DNA of 64,000 bases from Paraburkholderia haematera (GCF_905220975.1 NZ_CAJNBK010000022.1:1-64000), one strand, 5' to 3'; positions 24,877 through 34,249 are shown, counted from the stretch's first letter. Notes: generated by a model not told the origin, from the letters alone. Made by a program: numbers and translations.

Positions 24877-25847
24877 ACTTTCGCTCCATTGACTCTGGAC
24901 TTGCGCACACTATCGATAACAACAACGAGAAGCACCAGCATCCCGACAGACACCACCTGAAGCGAGGATTCAACGCCAAGGAGATTCAAGGCATTGCGCA
25001 AGACGCCGATCGTCAGAACGCCCATGACCGTGCCGAACAACCATCCTTCGCCACGTTCGAACGACGTGCCACCGAGCACCACGGCCGCAATCGCATCGAA
25101 CTCCATGCCGATCGCCGAGGCGGGTTCGGCTGAATTCATCCGGCCGACCAGCACCAGCGCCGCCAATCCGACCATCAGGCCACCGAAGACATAGATCGCC
25201 ATATGAAAGGCTTTGGCCTTGATACCGGCGAGAAGCAGCGCATCCCGATTGCCGCCGATGGCGAACACATAGGTGCCGAACCGGGTGTGATACAGCAGCA
25301 GATGAGTAAGCGCATAGGCAAGCAGCGCAAAGATCACCGGGAACGGAATGCCGAGAAGGGTCCACGCATAGAGCTGAGCCACGCTGGGGTTCGCGACGAC
25401 AACCGCGTTGCCGTCCGTCAGCACTAGCGCGACACCGTGGGCAATGCCGAGCGTGCCCAGTGTGACGACAAAGGGCGGAAGCCCCAGTTTCGCGATAAGT
25501 GCGCCGTTGAAGAAACCGGTCAGCATCCCCACCGCCACTGAAGCACATAACGCCGGCGCGATGCCCCATCCCAAGCCCAGAGCCTGAGCGAAAACGACCG
25601 CACAGAGACTGAGGAGCGCCCCCACGGAGAGGTCGAGCCCCTCGCTCAGGATGACCAGCGTCATCGGCATGGCGATCATGAGCAGGATCGAGACCTGCAG
25701 GCCGATGTTGGTGATGTTGCCACTCGATGCAAATCCGGGCACACCGAGCATCGCCGCCACCACGAGTACCGCACTCGCCGCGACAATCGACGGCACAGGT
25801 CGCCGCTTTCGTATCACGCTGATTCTTTCAACCGTTGCTTCCATCAT
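24873..25847 (-). CDS. ABC permease, ribose/sugar type (RbsC-like), first permease
   Basis: 324 residues, about 10 helices. VILSEGLDLSVGALLSLCAVV and IAAVVLGGTSFERGEGWLFGTVMG are the family signatures. The N-terminal 20 residues are basic and cytosolic. Its ATG directly abuts the TAA of the ATPase gene and its stop overlaps the next permease, so the three are translated as one unit. It should pair with the second permease to form the membrane channel. Confidence 0.92.
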   Translation of the reverse strand: MMEATVERISVIRKRRPVPSIVAASAVLVVAAMLGVPGFASSGNITNIGLQVSILLMIAMPMTLVILSEGLDLSVGALLSLCAVVFAQALGLGWGIAPALCASVAVGMLTGFFNGALIAKLGLPPFVVTLGTLGIAHGVALVLTDGNAVVVANPSVAQLYAWTLLGIPFPVIFALLAYALTHLLLYHTRFGTYVFAIGGNRDALLLAGIKAKAFHMAIYVFGGLMVGLAALVLVGRMNSAEPASAIGMEFDAIAAVVLGGTSFERGEGWLFGTVMGVLTIGVLRNALNLLGVESSLQVVSVGMLVLLVVVIDSVRKSRVNGAKV

Positions 25848-27359
25848 TTAACTCCCATGCATCGCCAGGCGAAGAATGTTCTGTTCGCTCAAGTTTTCTC
25901 TGGGCAATTCACCCGAGACCACGCCTTCGCGCATGACGTAGGCGCGATCGCAAACGTGAACGATCTCCGTCAATTCAGAACTGATGAGCAGAACGGCGGC
26001 ACCGTCTTTAATCAGGTTCTCGATCAAGTTGAAAATTTCCGTCTTGGCGCCTATGTCAATGCCGCGCGTCGGTTCATCGAATATGAACAATCGGCATCCG
26101 GCACTGAGCCATTTACCAATTACGATCTTCTGCTGATTGCCGCCGCTCAGGACACGGGCACACTTGTTGGGGTCGCCAGGCGCGATCCGCAAGGAATCAA
26201 TCAGCGCTTTAGTCGCACTCCTTGCTTTCTCCGCCTGATACCACCCTCTCGGAAAGAGTTTCCACAGGCTGGAAGTCAGCAGGTTTTCGTGCACTGAGCG
26301 CTTTAGCGCCAGCCCCTCCTGCTTCCGGTTCTCAGGAATCAGGCCCACGCCCATCGCTGCGACTTTGTGAGGACCGCCGGTCACCGCTTCTCCAAAAACG
26401 GTGACCTGGCCGGTTTGAATCGGATCCGCGCCGAAGACCGCCCGCACGACCTCTGTGCGCCCCGCGCCGACCAGTCCCGAGAGTCCGACGATCTCGCCGC
26501 ACCGGACCTGCAGATCGACGCCTCGCACGCCGGTTGTCGTGGTCAGTTGGCGCACGTCGAGCGCGACCTTGCCCGGCTCGCCGAAATATTGGCGCTTGTA
26601 CACCGTTCCGACTGCGCGGCCAACCATCAACGCGATCAGTTCATCGGGTGTCGCCGCGGTAGCCAGCATCGACTGCACCAGACGGCCGTCACGCAATACC
26701 GTGACACGGTCGCCCAGGTCGAACACCTCCTTCATGCGATGGGAGATATAGACAATCGCGACACCGGACTCGCGCAGCTTCCTGACGACACTGAACAGCG
26801 CCTCGGCTTCGCGATCCGAAATCGCGGCCGTCGGTTCGTCCATGACCACTACGCGGGCATGGTGCGAGAGCGCCTTTGCGATTTCCACCATCTGCTGTTG
26901 CGCGACGCCGAGGTCGGCCGCATAAGCATGGGTATCGTAGGCAAGGCCGAGTTCTTCGAGCGCGGCTCTCGCGTCGAGATGCATCTTGCGATGATCGATC
27001 AGGCCAAAGCGATTGCGCGGCTCGCGGCCCAGATAGATGTTCTGCGCAATCGTCAGATGCGGTACGAGGGAGAACTCCTGGAAGATCACCGCAATGCCGA
27101 GACGTTTGGCGTCGGCAGGCGACTCGATGGTGATCGGCTGGCCGTTGCTGAAGAACTCGCCGGAGTCGGCTCTGTACGCACCGAACAGGACCTTCATCAA
27201 GGACGACTTTCCTGCGCCGTTCTCTCCGAGAAGCATATGCACTTCACCGGCATACAACTGAAGGTCGACGTCAGTCAGGGCGCGCACACCCGGGAAGCTC
27301 TTGCAGATTTTGCGCAATTCCAGAAGAGGCACGCCATCGGTCGGAATCGTTGTTTCCAT
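25848..27359 (-). CDS. Sugar-type ABC importer, double ATP-binding protein (RbsA-like)
   Basis: 503 residues from the ATG at 27359 (AAGG five bases before); an ATG at 27371 is possible. Two nucleotide-binding domains are fused, as in RbsA/MglA. Domain 1 has Walker A GENGAGKS, signature-like LGVAQQQMVEIAKAL and Walker B VVMDEPTAA. Domain 2 has a degenerate Walker A (GLVGAGRTEVV), the signature LSGGNQQK and FDEPTRGID. This asymmetry is normal for CUT2 importers. It energises the two downstream permeases. Confidence 0.94.
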   Translation of the reverse strand: METTIPTDGVPLLELRKICKSFPGVRALTDVDLQLYAGEVHMLLGENGAGKSSLMKVLFGAYRADSGEFFSNGQPITIESPADAKRLGIAVIFQEFSLVPHLTIAQNIYLGREPRNRFGLIDHRKMHLDARAALEELGLAYDTHAYAADLGVAQQQMVEIAKALSHHARVVVMDEPTAAISDREAEALFSVVRKLRESGVAIVYISHRMKEVFDLGDRVTVLRDGRLVQSMLATAATPDELIALMVGRAVGTVYKRQYFGEPGKVALDVRQLTTTTGVRGVDLQVRCGEIVGLSGLVGAGRTEVVRAVFGADPIQTGQVTVFGEAVTGGPHKVAAMGVGLIPENRKQEGLALKRSVHENLLTSSLWKLFPRGWYQAEKARSATKALIDSLRIAPGDPNKCARVLSGGNQQKIVIGKWLSAGCRLFIFDEPTRGIDIGAKTEIFNLIENLIKDGAAVLLISSELTEIVHVCDRAYVMREGVVSGELPRENLSEQNILRLAMHGS

Positions 27360-27454
27360 GTTTGCCTTCATTGTGTGACTTGAGCAGCCGCTGGTGATGC
27401 CGGCATCCCGTTCGAGCGACATCCGGCACCGCGGCAGCGCGAACGCTTGCCTCG

Positions 27455-28453
27455 TTAGTTACTCACGACGTCGCCCCACTTCGGACACTGCCGCTTGTCG
27501 CCCGGCACTTCGAATGGGGCGTAGTTCGTTTTGTCGATGACAATGCCCTTGATCAGAATGGTCTGCGGAACGGACTCCTTACGCACCGTTCTTACGGCCG
27601 CCATCGTGGCAATGCAGCCCATCTTGTAGCCGTTGAATTCGGCGGTCGCGAGCAGCCTGCCGTCCTTGATGGCTTTGACCGACTCCGGCACGCCGCCAAT
27701 ACCCACTACCTTGGTCTGCTTCTGACCCGCTGCCTCCAATGCCTCGATCGCCCCCATCGCCATCACGTCCGCCGCCGCGAGAACACCGTCGATTTTCGGA
27801 TTCGACTGAATCAGGTTTTCCATCACCTGAAGCGCCTGCAAACGCTGATAGTTCGCAGGCTGGGAGGCGAGCAGCCTGACGTCAGGAAACTCCTCCAGTG
27901 CCTTGTGGAAACCGCGTACCCGATCATCGCTCGTGGTGGAACCCTTCACGCCCTCAAGAATGACGACATTGCCTTTCCCGCCCATGCTCTTCAGCAGATA
28001 GCGACCGACTTCCAGCCCGAGATTGAAGTCGTCGGCAACAACGACAGAGGCGAACTTGCCGCCCGCGACCCGGTCGTTGTAGTTGACGATCGGGATGCCG
28101 ATCGCGTTGACCTTCTCGATCGCCGGAACGACGCCATGAGGATTGACACCCATGAACAGCACGACATTGGGTTTTCTGACGCTCACGTCTTCGAGCTCAC
28201 TGAGCTGCTCGCCAAGATCGTTGGGCCGTGTCGGCGCGTAGTGGGTCACCGAAACGCCGAGGTCTTTGGCTGCCGCGTCAACGCCGGCATGGACGAGCGC
28301 GAAATGCGGATCGACCTGATTCTTGTAGAAGGCCGCCACGGTCTCGCCTGTTGCAAAAGCGCTTGAGCTTGCCGCGATGCCCAGTGCGAACGCGCAGGTG
28401 GTGAGAAGGTGTTTTTTTGCCAGTCGGCTGGTCAGTTCTGTGGTCAGTTTCAA
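27455..28453 (-). CDS. Periplasmic sugar-type substrate-binding protein (RbsB-like)
   Basis: 332 residues; signal peptide LLTTCAFALGIAASSSAFA, then a Peripla_BP_4 fold. Typical features are FYKNQVDPHFALVHAGVDAAAKDLG, NVVLFMGVNPHG, GIPIVNYNDRV and DGVLAAADVMAMGAIEAL. It should capture the ligand, a polyol, sugar or similar hydroxylated ring, for the importer. It is the first gene of the importer operon, behind a promoter with a LacI-type operator, and divergent from lacI-family regulator gene. Its long leader holds a second operator half-turn away. Confidence 0.92.
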   Translation of the reverse strand: MKLTTELTSRLAKKHLLTTCAFALGIAASSSAFATGETVAAFYKNQVDPHFALVHAGVDAAAKDLGVSVTHYAPTRPNDLGEQLSELEDVSVRKPNVVLFMGVNPHGVVPAIEKVNAIGIPIVNYNDRVAGGKFASVVVADDFNLGLEVGRYLLKSMGGKGNVVILEGVKGSTTSDDRVRGFHKALEEFPDVRLLASQPANYQRLQALQVMENLIQSNPKIDGVLAAADVMAMGAIEALEAAGQKQTKVVGIGGVPESVKAIKDGRLLATAEFNGYKMGCIATMAAVRTVRKESVPQTILIKGIVIDKTNYAPFEVPGDKRQCPKWGDVVSN

Positions 28454-28570
28454 GGTCGTCTCCGTTTAACAGTTTTTTGGTGGGCCTGAAGCGAGTGCCC
28501 GAATCCGGTACGCCGGCCCGAGTGCGGGAATGCATTTCGGGAAGCATGTCCAATCTTGCGCACCACTCAT

Positions 28571-28582
28571 GCAATCGATTGC
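28571..28582. promoter_or_regulatory. Auxiliary LacI-type operator
   Basis: GCAATCGATTGC is a perfect 12-base palindrome identical to the core of the porin operator. It lies 90 bases centre-to-centre from the main operator at 28659-28674, inside the binding-protein leader. That spacing would permit DNA looping by a LacI tetramer or paired dimers. Confidence 0.65.
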
Positions 28583-28658
28583 TTAAAAGCATCTCGATTA
28601 TTAAGCCGTTGCTGCATCATGCTTGCCGTTCTGGTTCTTTTATCGTGCGACAATCTTT

Positions 28659-28702
28659 ATGCAAACGTATGCATATACTAGCCCGACAGATACCTTTGTC
28701 AA
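28659..28702 (-). promoter_or_regulatory. Importer promoter with LacI-type operator
   Basis: On the minus strand TTGACA (28702-28697), a 16-base spacer and TAGTAT (28680-28675) form a good promoter. Immediately after it lies ATGCATACGTTTGCAT (28674-28659), a palindrome with two mismatched positions and a central CG. The start codon of the binding protein is about 215 bases further, so the transcript has a long leader. Confidence 0.75.
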
Positions 28703-28771
28703 TTCATTTATGACGCTCTGTGCATAGGGTTTGTACTTGCAACATTGAGAGCAACCCTTTGCACCTATACA

Positions 28772-29869
28772 ATGACTTCCATGGCCAAAACATCAGAATC
28801 CCGGGCAACAAACCGCGTCACCATTCGCGAAGTGGCGCTGCATGCGTCTGTCAACGCGTCGACGGTCTCGCGCGCCCTCAATCCCGCAACCCGCCACCTG
28901 ATCGGCGACGAAGTCGTCCGCCGGGTGCTGGCGTCCGCGAAATCGCTTGGCTACCGGCAGAACAAGCTCGCGTCCGCGCTTCGCGGAGGCCAGTCACGTG
29001 TGGTCGGGGTGTGCCTGCCCGATATCGAGAACCCGGTATTCCCGCCAATCGTCTGTGGCATCGAAGAAGAACTCGCTGCCGTTGGCTATGGCGTTCTGAT
29101 CGCCAACACCGTTGGAACCCTGGAAGACCAGGAACGCATGCTCGAACAGATGCTCGAGCGCCAGGTCGACGGCCTGGTCCTCGCCACCGCGGCCCGTCAC
29201 GACCCGTTAGTACGCCGTTGCATTCTCGACGGCATACCTGTCGTGCTGGTGAATCGCGCGGAGGAAGGCGGACAGGTGCCGGAAGTCATCAACGACGACT
29301 TCCTCTCCATGAAGCTGGCGGTCGATCATCTCGTCAAGCTGGGGCACAAGCGAATTGCCCATCTCGCCGGCCCTGAACGCCTGGCAACCGGACTCTCGCG
29401 AATCCAGGGCTTCCAGATGGCGACGCAGCAGCATCGCCTGACCGGAACCGTTATCCTCGAGGCCGCCGAGTTCACGCGTGAAGCAGGTCGCGCGGCCTGC
29501 GATCAGCTTCTGAAAGAGCACAGAAGCGTGACCGCGATCATTGCCGCGAATGACCTGATCGCGCTCGGGTGCTACGACGTTTTTGCGGAACAACGTCTCG
29601 CCTGCCCTAAGGATATTTCGCTCATCGGTCATAACGACATGCCGCTTCTCGACATGCTCCATCCGCCACTCACCACGTTGCGCATCCAGCACAGGGAAAT
29701 GGGCCGTCAGGCCGCAAGACTGCTGCTCGGGATGATTGCGGCACCGGGCGCAGCGCCGCACCGCATTACACTCCCCCCCGAACTGATGGTTCGCGGCTCG
29801 ACCGCCATGCCGCGCAACGCGCCGCTGCGAGCGAGAACATCGAAAACCGCGCCCGCTTCCGCTGAGTGA
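28772..29869 (+). CDS. LacI-family transcriptional repressor of the island
   Basis: 365 residues from the ATG at 28772 (ATG 28781 possible). The N-terminal helix-turn-helix TIREVALHASVNASTVSRALNP and hinge-helix KLASALRGGQSRVVG are canonical; the effector domain is periplasmic-binding-protein-like (GVCLPDIENPVFPPI, DGLVLATAARHDP, PKDISLIGHNDMP). It is divergent from the importer operon, with two CG-centred palindromes in the shared region. The same palindrome occurs before the porin and the dioxygenase, so I infer one regulon. The inducer is probably the imported compound or an early product. Confidence 0.94.
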   Translation: MTSMAKTSESRATNRVTIREVALHASVNASTVSRALNPATRHLIGDEVVRRVLASAKSLGYRQNKLASALRGGQSRVVGVCLPDIENPVFPPIVCGIEEELAAVGYGVLIANTVGTLEDQERMLEQMLERQVDGLVLATAARHDPLVRRCILDGIPVVLVNRAEEGGQVPEVINDDFLSMKLAVDHLVKLGHKRIAHLAGPERLATGLSRIQGFQMATQQHRLTGTVILEAAEFTREAGRAACDQLLKEHRSVTAIIAANDLIALGCYDVFAEQRLACPKDISLIGHNDMPLLDMLHPPLTTLRIQHREMGRQAARLLLGMIAAPGAAPHRITLPPELMVRGSTAMPRNAPLRARTSKTAPASAE

Positions 29870-29887
29870 GCACAGAAGCGCCAGGGT

Positions 29888-30655
29888 TCAACCTGAAGCG
29901 CCGCGTTCAGGCGGTCTAACGTCCTGACGGGCCAGCCATTCGCGCGGCGAATGGCCGATCCGCGATTTAAATAACGTCGAAAACGCGCTCGATGTGAAGC
30001 CGAGAGCACGGGCCGTCTCCGCCACGGAAATCCCGTGCACCAGTGCGCACATCGCCGCGCCGACCTGCACCTCCCGGCGCCATCGGCCGACACTGGCACC
30101 CAGTTCTTTGGTAAAAATCCGGCTCAAGGTACGGCAACTTACGCCAGCACGGTTTGCTGCATCTTCGAGCGCCACATCGCGGGTTGGATGCATGAGCAGC
30201 GACTCGCATAGCGCCGCGACACGGCTTCCCAATGACGGCATACGGACAGCAAAATTCCCTGCCATTTCAGGCATCGCGCGCAGCTCGTCGGCCAATAGCG
30301 CCACGACCGCTGCATATGAGCGCTCGACAATCGACCGCTGCGTCGCCGAGAAGATGGCGATCAATACGTCGGAGCAGTTCAGAACGCGCGCCACCGGTAC
30401 AAAATCGGCACTCAGGCCGGTATCGATTCGAAGCACGCAAATATCGGCTTCGTACACCGCAGAAACGCTATGCGCGACGGCCGGCGGAAGCCAGATACCA
30501 TGGCCCTGCGTCACGCAGTACGCGCGCCGCCCCGCCGTCATCCACACACCCCCTTGCCGCACATAGATAAAGCAGCCGGCAGTGACGGTTTGGGCGTACC
30601 GCTGTTCACCCGCGCCAAGCCGTATATCCGTCGCAACACCGGTGGACTGCATCAT
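29888..30655 (-). CDS. AraC-family regulator with cupin sensor
   Basis: 255 residues. The N-terminal cupin part has CFIYVRQGGVWMTAG and GIWLPPAVAHSV, typical of AraC_binding regulators with a short sensor. The C-terminal HTH pair is VALEDAANRAGVSCRTLSRIF and SVAETARALGFTSSAFSTLF. It is the last minus-strand gene after the dioxygenase operon, 57 bases behind the cupin gene, and converges with lacI. It might be co-transcribed and fine-tune the same pathway. Confidence 0.88.
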   Translation of the reverse strand: MMQSTGVATDIRLGAGEQRYAQTVTAGCFIYVRQGGVWMTAGRRAYCVTQGHGIWLPPAVAHSVSAVYEADICVLRIDTGLSADFVPVARVLNCSDVLIAIFSATQRSIVERSYAAVVALLADELRAMPEMAGNFAVRMPSLGSRVAALCESLLMHPTRDVALEDAANRAGVSCRTLSRIFTKELGASVGRWRREVQVGAAMCALVHGISVAETARALGFTSSAFSTLFKSRIGHSPREWLARQDVRPPERGASG

Positions 30656-30712
30656 GCGCGACCCTTGTGGTCCGCCATGGAAAGCATGCGTACGGTCATC
30701 GCTCCCGTCGCC

Positions 30713-31066
30713 TCATCCACTGTGCTCAGGGTGCAGAAACGGCATTGCAAGCAGAATCTTTGCCGGGTTGCTGGAACGGTTGTGCAGTGCGCGCCGTTCG
30801 CCTGGCGCAATACGGCACGAATCGAAGGCCATGAGAACAGCCTCGCCACTTTCGGTTATCACGGTGACTTCGCCTTCCAGCACCACATAATGTTTCTCAA
30901 CCGGCGACGCGCCCGATGTGGTGTAGCCGCCCTGCTCGATCGTCGAAACACCTAGCCACAGCGATTCTGCCGGTCCGGCTTCATGGCCTTGAAGCCGGAC
31001 GCACCGCATCGAAAAGTGGTTGGGCGGAAAATATTCGGGTGCCCCTTCAAAGCGGGTGATGTTCAT
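30713..31066 (-). CDS. Cupin domain protein in the dioxygenase operon
   Basis: 117 residues forming one cupin barrel: STIEQGGYTTSGASPVEKHYVVLEGEVTVITESG gives motif 1, with a relaxed metal-ligand set (His and Glu present), and RIAPGERRALHNRS gives motif 2 with one His. It may be an isomerase, sensor or small dioxygenase. Its start overlaps the MDR oxidoreductase stop by four bases, so it is translated with that gene. The reaction is not deducible. Confidence 0.82.
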   Translation of the reverse strand: MNITRFEGAPEYFPPNHFSMRCVRLQGHEAGPAESLWLGVSTIEQGGYTTSGASPVEKHYVVLEGEVTVITESGEAVLMAFDSCRIAPGERRALHNRSSNPAKILLAMPFLHPEHSG

Positions 31067-32040
31067 GGCTTGAGCAGAACCCGGTTAGCCGCCCCGCGGA
31101 AAACGGCCTGATACGCGAGCGCCGCATCGGAGAGATCGAAGACAAAATCGTCAACGATAGGGAACGGCTTCAACGTGCCACGTTCGAAAGCCGGCAACAA
31201 CGCGTCGAGAATGAGCGCGCCTTCCGTGCTGTCGAGCGCGAGCGTGTCGATGCCGACATACGTATGCTGCCCCCGATAGAACGTGAAGATGTCAAACGGC
31301 ACCGGGCGCTCGATCGTGGAGATGAAAATCTGCGTCCCGCGCACCGCCATGGCCTTGTTGGCCTTCTCAAAGTATGGACTGCCAACTGTGTTGTACACAA
31401 TGTCCGCGCCATGACCATCTGTCAACTGACGAACCACCTCGTCGATGTCTTGCGACGATGCGTCGATCATGGTGACGTCGGCATTTGCATGGCCGATGTA
31501 CGGTTCACTCTTGCGCTCGACGCCAAACACCTTGGCCCCGGCCTGGGTTGCGAGTTGAATCGCTGCCTGCCCCACCTTTCCGTTTGCACCCAGCACAAGG
31601 ACCACGTCGCCTTGTTCCACGCCACCCGCCCGTTGCAGCCCTTCGAAGGCGGTAACAAACGGTACGCCGATCGCACCCGCCTCCTCCATGGTCAGATTTT
31701 CCGGTTTGACGCGCACGCTGCCCAAGGGCACCGCGAGATAGGCGGCATGCGTGCCGTCACGCCGGATACCGAGTTCGCCGCCGCTGCCCCACACTTCCTT
31801 GCCGAGCATCTCCTGCGGCCCCTCGACAACGACGCCGGCGTAATCCCGACCCGGTGTGCGCGGCCACACCGCGTGCGGCATGAAACCCAGCACGGCCTTG
31901 ACGTCGCTCGGATTCACCGCGGCACTCACCACGCGCACGAGACACTCGGCAAAGTCGACGTCCGGCGCATCTTGCGCGCCAATATGCAGATCGAGCGAAT
32001 CGATACCGGCGCTCTTTTCCAATACACGAACTGTTTTCAT
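31063..32040 (-). CDS. MDR-family oxidoreductase (quinone reductase/zinc-independent ADH-like)
   Basis: 325 residues of the medium-chain dehydrogenase/reductase fold. The catalytic domain contains AVNPSDVKAVLG and PGRDYAGVVVEG; the Rossmann motif is VLVLGANGKVGQAAIQLA near residue 150. No structural-zinc cysteine loop is seen, which favours the quinone oxidoreductase/enoyl reductase branch using NADPH. In this operon it could reduce an unsaturated or quinone intermediate; maleylacetate reduction is also conceivable but unproven. Confidence 0.87.
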   Translation of the reverse strand: MKTVRVLEKSAGIDSLDLHIGAQDAPDVDFAECLVRVVSAAVNPSDVKAVLGFMPHAVWPRTPGRDYAGVVVEGPQEMLGKEVWGSGGELGIRRDGTHAAYLAVPLGSVRVKPENLTMEEAGAIGVPFVTAFEGLQRAGGVEQGDVVLVLGANGKVGQAAIQLATQAGAKVFGVERKSEPYIGHANADVTMIDASSQDIDEVVRQLTDGHGADIVYNTVGSPYFEKANKAMAVRGTQIFISTIERPVPFDIFTFYRGQHTYVGIDTLALDSTEGALILDALLPAFERGTLKPFPIVDDFVFDLSDAALAYQAVFRGAANRVLLKP

Positions 32041-32050
32041 TTTCTATTTC

Positions 32051-32590
32051 CTAAAAGGTCAAGATGACAGGTCGAGCCGTTCTGTAACGCTCGGCGAGTG
32101 CCACGTAGCGGGCAGCCGAGGCTGCCATTCCCTCGAATTCTTCGTCGTTCAGCGTGCGCAGCAAACGCGCCGGATTCCCCGCCCACAACTCACCGGCACC
32201 CACCACCTTGCGAGGCGTGAGAACCGCCCCCGCAGCCAGCATGCCGCCTGACCGGATGACGGCTCCATCGAGTACGCGCGCGCCGAACCCGACAAACCCC
32301 GTATCTTCAATCGTGCAGGCGTGCAGAATCGCGCCATGGCCAACGGTCACGTCGTCGCCGATGATCACGGACAGACCGTTGGTCGTGCCGTGGATGACCG
32401 TGCCGTCCTGGATGTTCGTGCGCATGCCGATCACAATTTCCCGGACGTCGCCGCGCAGCACGCAGTTAAACCAAACAGACGACTGGCGGCCGATGCTCAC
32501 GTCGCCAACCAGCGTCGTGCCATGGGCGACATAGACGCTCGGATCCACCTTCGGCGCGCCGAATACCGACGCGTCCTGAACCGCGCTCAT
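32051..32590 (-). CDS. Gamma-class carbonic anhydrase-like hexapeptide protein
   Basis: 179 residues of left-handed beta-helix repeats (YVAHGTTLVGDVSIG, SVWFNCVLRGD, TVIHGTTNG, VTVGHGAILHACTIEDTGFVGFGARVLDG). The three histidines expected for metal binding in gamma-CA/YrdA/PaaY proteins are present at VIHGT, VGHGAI and LHAC. PaaY-like members can be thioesterases in aromatic catabolism, so a CoA-recycling role fits this operon as well as CO2 hydration. Its start overlaps the BKACE stop by four bases. Confidence 0.88.
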   Translation of the reverse strand: MSAVQDASVFGAPKVDPSVYVAHGTTLVGDVSIGRQSSVWFNCVLRGDVREIVIGMRTNIQDGTVIHGTTNGLSVIIGDDVTVGHGAILHACTIEDTGFVGFGARVLDGAVIRSGGMLAAGAVLTPRKVVGAGELWAGNPARLLRTLNDEEFEGMAASAARYVALAERYRTARPVILTF

Positions 32591-33468
32591 CGGTTCAGGC
32601 CCAGAAGCTCGCGCGCTTCCTGGCTGGTCGCCAGTTCACCGCCCAGCGAATACACGATGTCGCGGGCACGCATGACCAGCTCCGCATTGCTTTCGGCGAG
32701 CACACCTTTGGCGATGTAGATGTTGTCTTCGAGTCCGACCCGCACATGGCCGCCCGCCAGCCACGCCTGGGCGACGATCGGGAACTCGAAGCGGCCGACA
32801 CCGAAGGCCGACCAGACGGCCTCACGGGGCAGCAGATCACGTGCGTAAAGCAGCGTTTCCGGACTGGCCGAAAAGCCGTATTTGACGCCCATCACCAGGG
32901 TCCAAAGCCCCGGCCCGTCCAGCACGCCGTCTTTGATCAGGTCCAACGCGAGATGCAGGTCACCGGAGTCGAAAATCTCAAGCTCGGGCTTCACACCCGC
33001 CTCGCGGATGACGTTGGCCATGCGCGTGACATTCTTAGGTGTATTGATGACCACGTCGCCGCCGGAGTTCATCGTGTTCAGGTCGAGACTGCAGATGTCC
33101 GGCCTGAGCTCGAGAATATGCTCGACGCGCCTTTCCGGCGGCAGCAAGGTGGTGCCTGGCGCCGCGACTCGGGGGTCGGCGTCGCTCGGGATAAAGCGGC
33201 CGCCCGGGCCTGTGGTCAGATTGATGATGAGATCGGCATTTACCGCACGGATGCGCTCGATGACTTCCCGGTAAAGCGCCACATCCATCGAGGGCCGCCC
33301 CGTTTCGGGATCGCGCACGTGGATGTGAACGGCGGCCGCACCGGCACGCGCCGCCTCGAGCGAGGCGGTCGCGATCTGCGCGGGTGTGATCGGCAGCCCC
33401 GGGTGCTGCTCCGGTTTGGTGATATTGCCTGTTACAGCGCAGGTGATGATGGTCTTGCGGGAATGCAT
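32587..33468 (-). CDS. Beta-keto acid cleavage enzyme (BKACE, 3-keto-5-aminohexanoate cleavage family)
   Basis: 293 residues from the ATG at 33468 (GCGAGG upstream). The N-terminus KTIITCAVTGN and the signature VHIHVRDPETGRPS, with His48 and His50 as metal ligands, identify the BKACE/DUF849 family; NLTTGPGG and GGHVRVGLEDNIY are further family marks. Known members react a beta-keto acid with acetyl-CoA to give acetoacetate and a new CoA ester. Next to a ring-cleavage dioxygenase, 3-oxoadipate is an attractive candidate substrate, by inference only. Confidence 0.92.
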   Translation of the reverse strand: MHSRKTIITCAVTGNITKPEQHPGLPITPAQIATASLEAARAGAAAVHIHVRDPETGRPSMDVALYREVIERIRAVNADLIINLTTGPGGRFIPSDADPRVAAPGTTLLPPERRVEHILELRPDICSLDLNTMNSGGDVVINTPKNVTRMANVIREAGVKPELEIFDSGDLHLALDLIKDGVLDGPGLWTLVMGVKYGFSASPETLLYARDLLPREAVWSAFGVGRFEFPIVAQAWLAGGHVRVGLEDNIYIAKGVLAESNAELVMRARDIVYSLGGELATSQEARELLGLNR

Positions 33469-33485
33469 ATTGAGCCTCGCTGCAA

Positions 33486-34235
33486 CTAGTTCAGGCGACG
33501 GCCACCGTCCACGACGATGGTCACCCCAGTGCTGAATGTCAGATGAGTGGCGCAAGCCTCGATAGCCGCCGCGATATCGTCCGTCGTCCCGATGCGGCCG
33601 AGCGGCGTGGTAGCAGCCACCTTCTCGTTGAAGTCATCGCCACGGCCGGGAACGAAAGTTGTGTCGACCACCCCCGGGGACACGTTCAGCACGCGAATGC
33701 GAGGTGCAAGCGCGCGGCCAAGCGACGCCGCCATCACATCGAGCCCGGCTTTGGCCGCGCAGTAGGCGATGTTGCTGCCGACGCCCGTCGTGCCGGAAAT
33801 CGATGAAACGTTGACGACGAGGCCGTCCCCCGACGCATCGAGCAATTCACGAAAAGCGCGGATGGCCGCGAATTGCCCGCGCCAGTTGACCTTCAGAATC
33901 TCGTCGATCAATTCGTCGGTGAGCGCATTCAGATCGGCATGCTTGACGGGTTGAGTGAAGCCCGCCGTGTTCACGAGAATGTCCGCGCGGCCATACCGGT
34001 CGCGCACCAGACCGGCCAGCGCGTTCAGGCGCTCGCTCTCGGTAATGGATGCCAGCGCCGCGCTGTGACCCTCGCCCGGCAATTCGTCGGCCACGCGCTG
34101 CGCCCGGGCCAGGTCACGCTGACCTACTACGACGACGCGGGCACCGGCTTTCGCAAGACGATGGGCAGCAGCAGCGCCGATACCGCCGGTTCCGCCCAGG
34201 ATGACCGCAACCTTCCCTGAAAGTGTGTTGGACAC
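33486..34235 (-). CDS. SDR-family NAD(P)-dependent oxidoreductase
   Basis: 249 residues, classical short-chain dehydrogenase. The cofactor motif is GGTGGIGAAAAHRLA near residue 14; NTAG follows near residue 88; the catalytic set is Ser in NVSSISG and YCAAK. The C-terminus TGVTIVVDGGRRLN is typical. It lies between the intradiol dioxygenase (14-base gap) and BKACE genes, suggesting oxidation of a hydroxyl group on the imported compound on its way to an aromatic ring. The substrate is not known. Confidence 0.93.
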   Translation of the reverse strand: MSNTLSGKVAVILGGTGGIGAAAAHRLAKAGARVVVVGQRDLARAQRVADELPGEGHSAALASITESERLNALAGLVRDRYGRADILVNTAGFTQPVKHADLNALTDELIDEILKVNWRGQFAAIRAFRELLDASGDGLVVNVSSISGTTGVGSNIAYCAAKAGLDVMAASLGRALAPRIRVLNVSPGVVDTTFVPGRGDDFNEKVAATTPLGRIGTTDDIAAAIEACATHLTFSTGVTIVVDGGRRLN

Positions 34236-34249
34236 GTAAGACCTCTTCT

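Noticed and set aside
26367..27383. Plus-strand frame of 338 codons
   Set aside because: Antisense shadow of the ABC ATPase gene, whose Walker and signature motifs are intact on the other strand.
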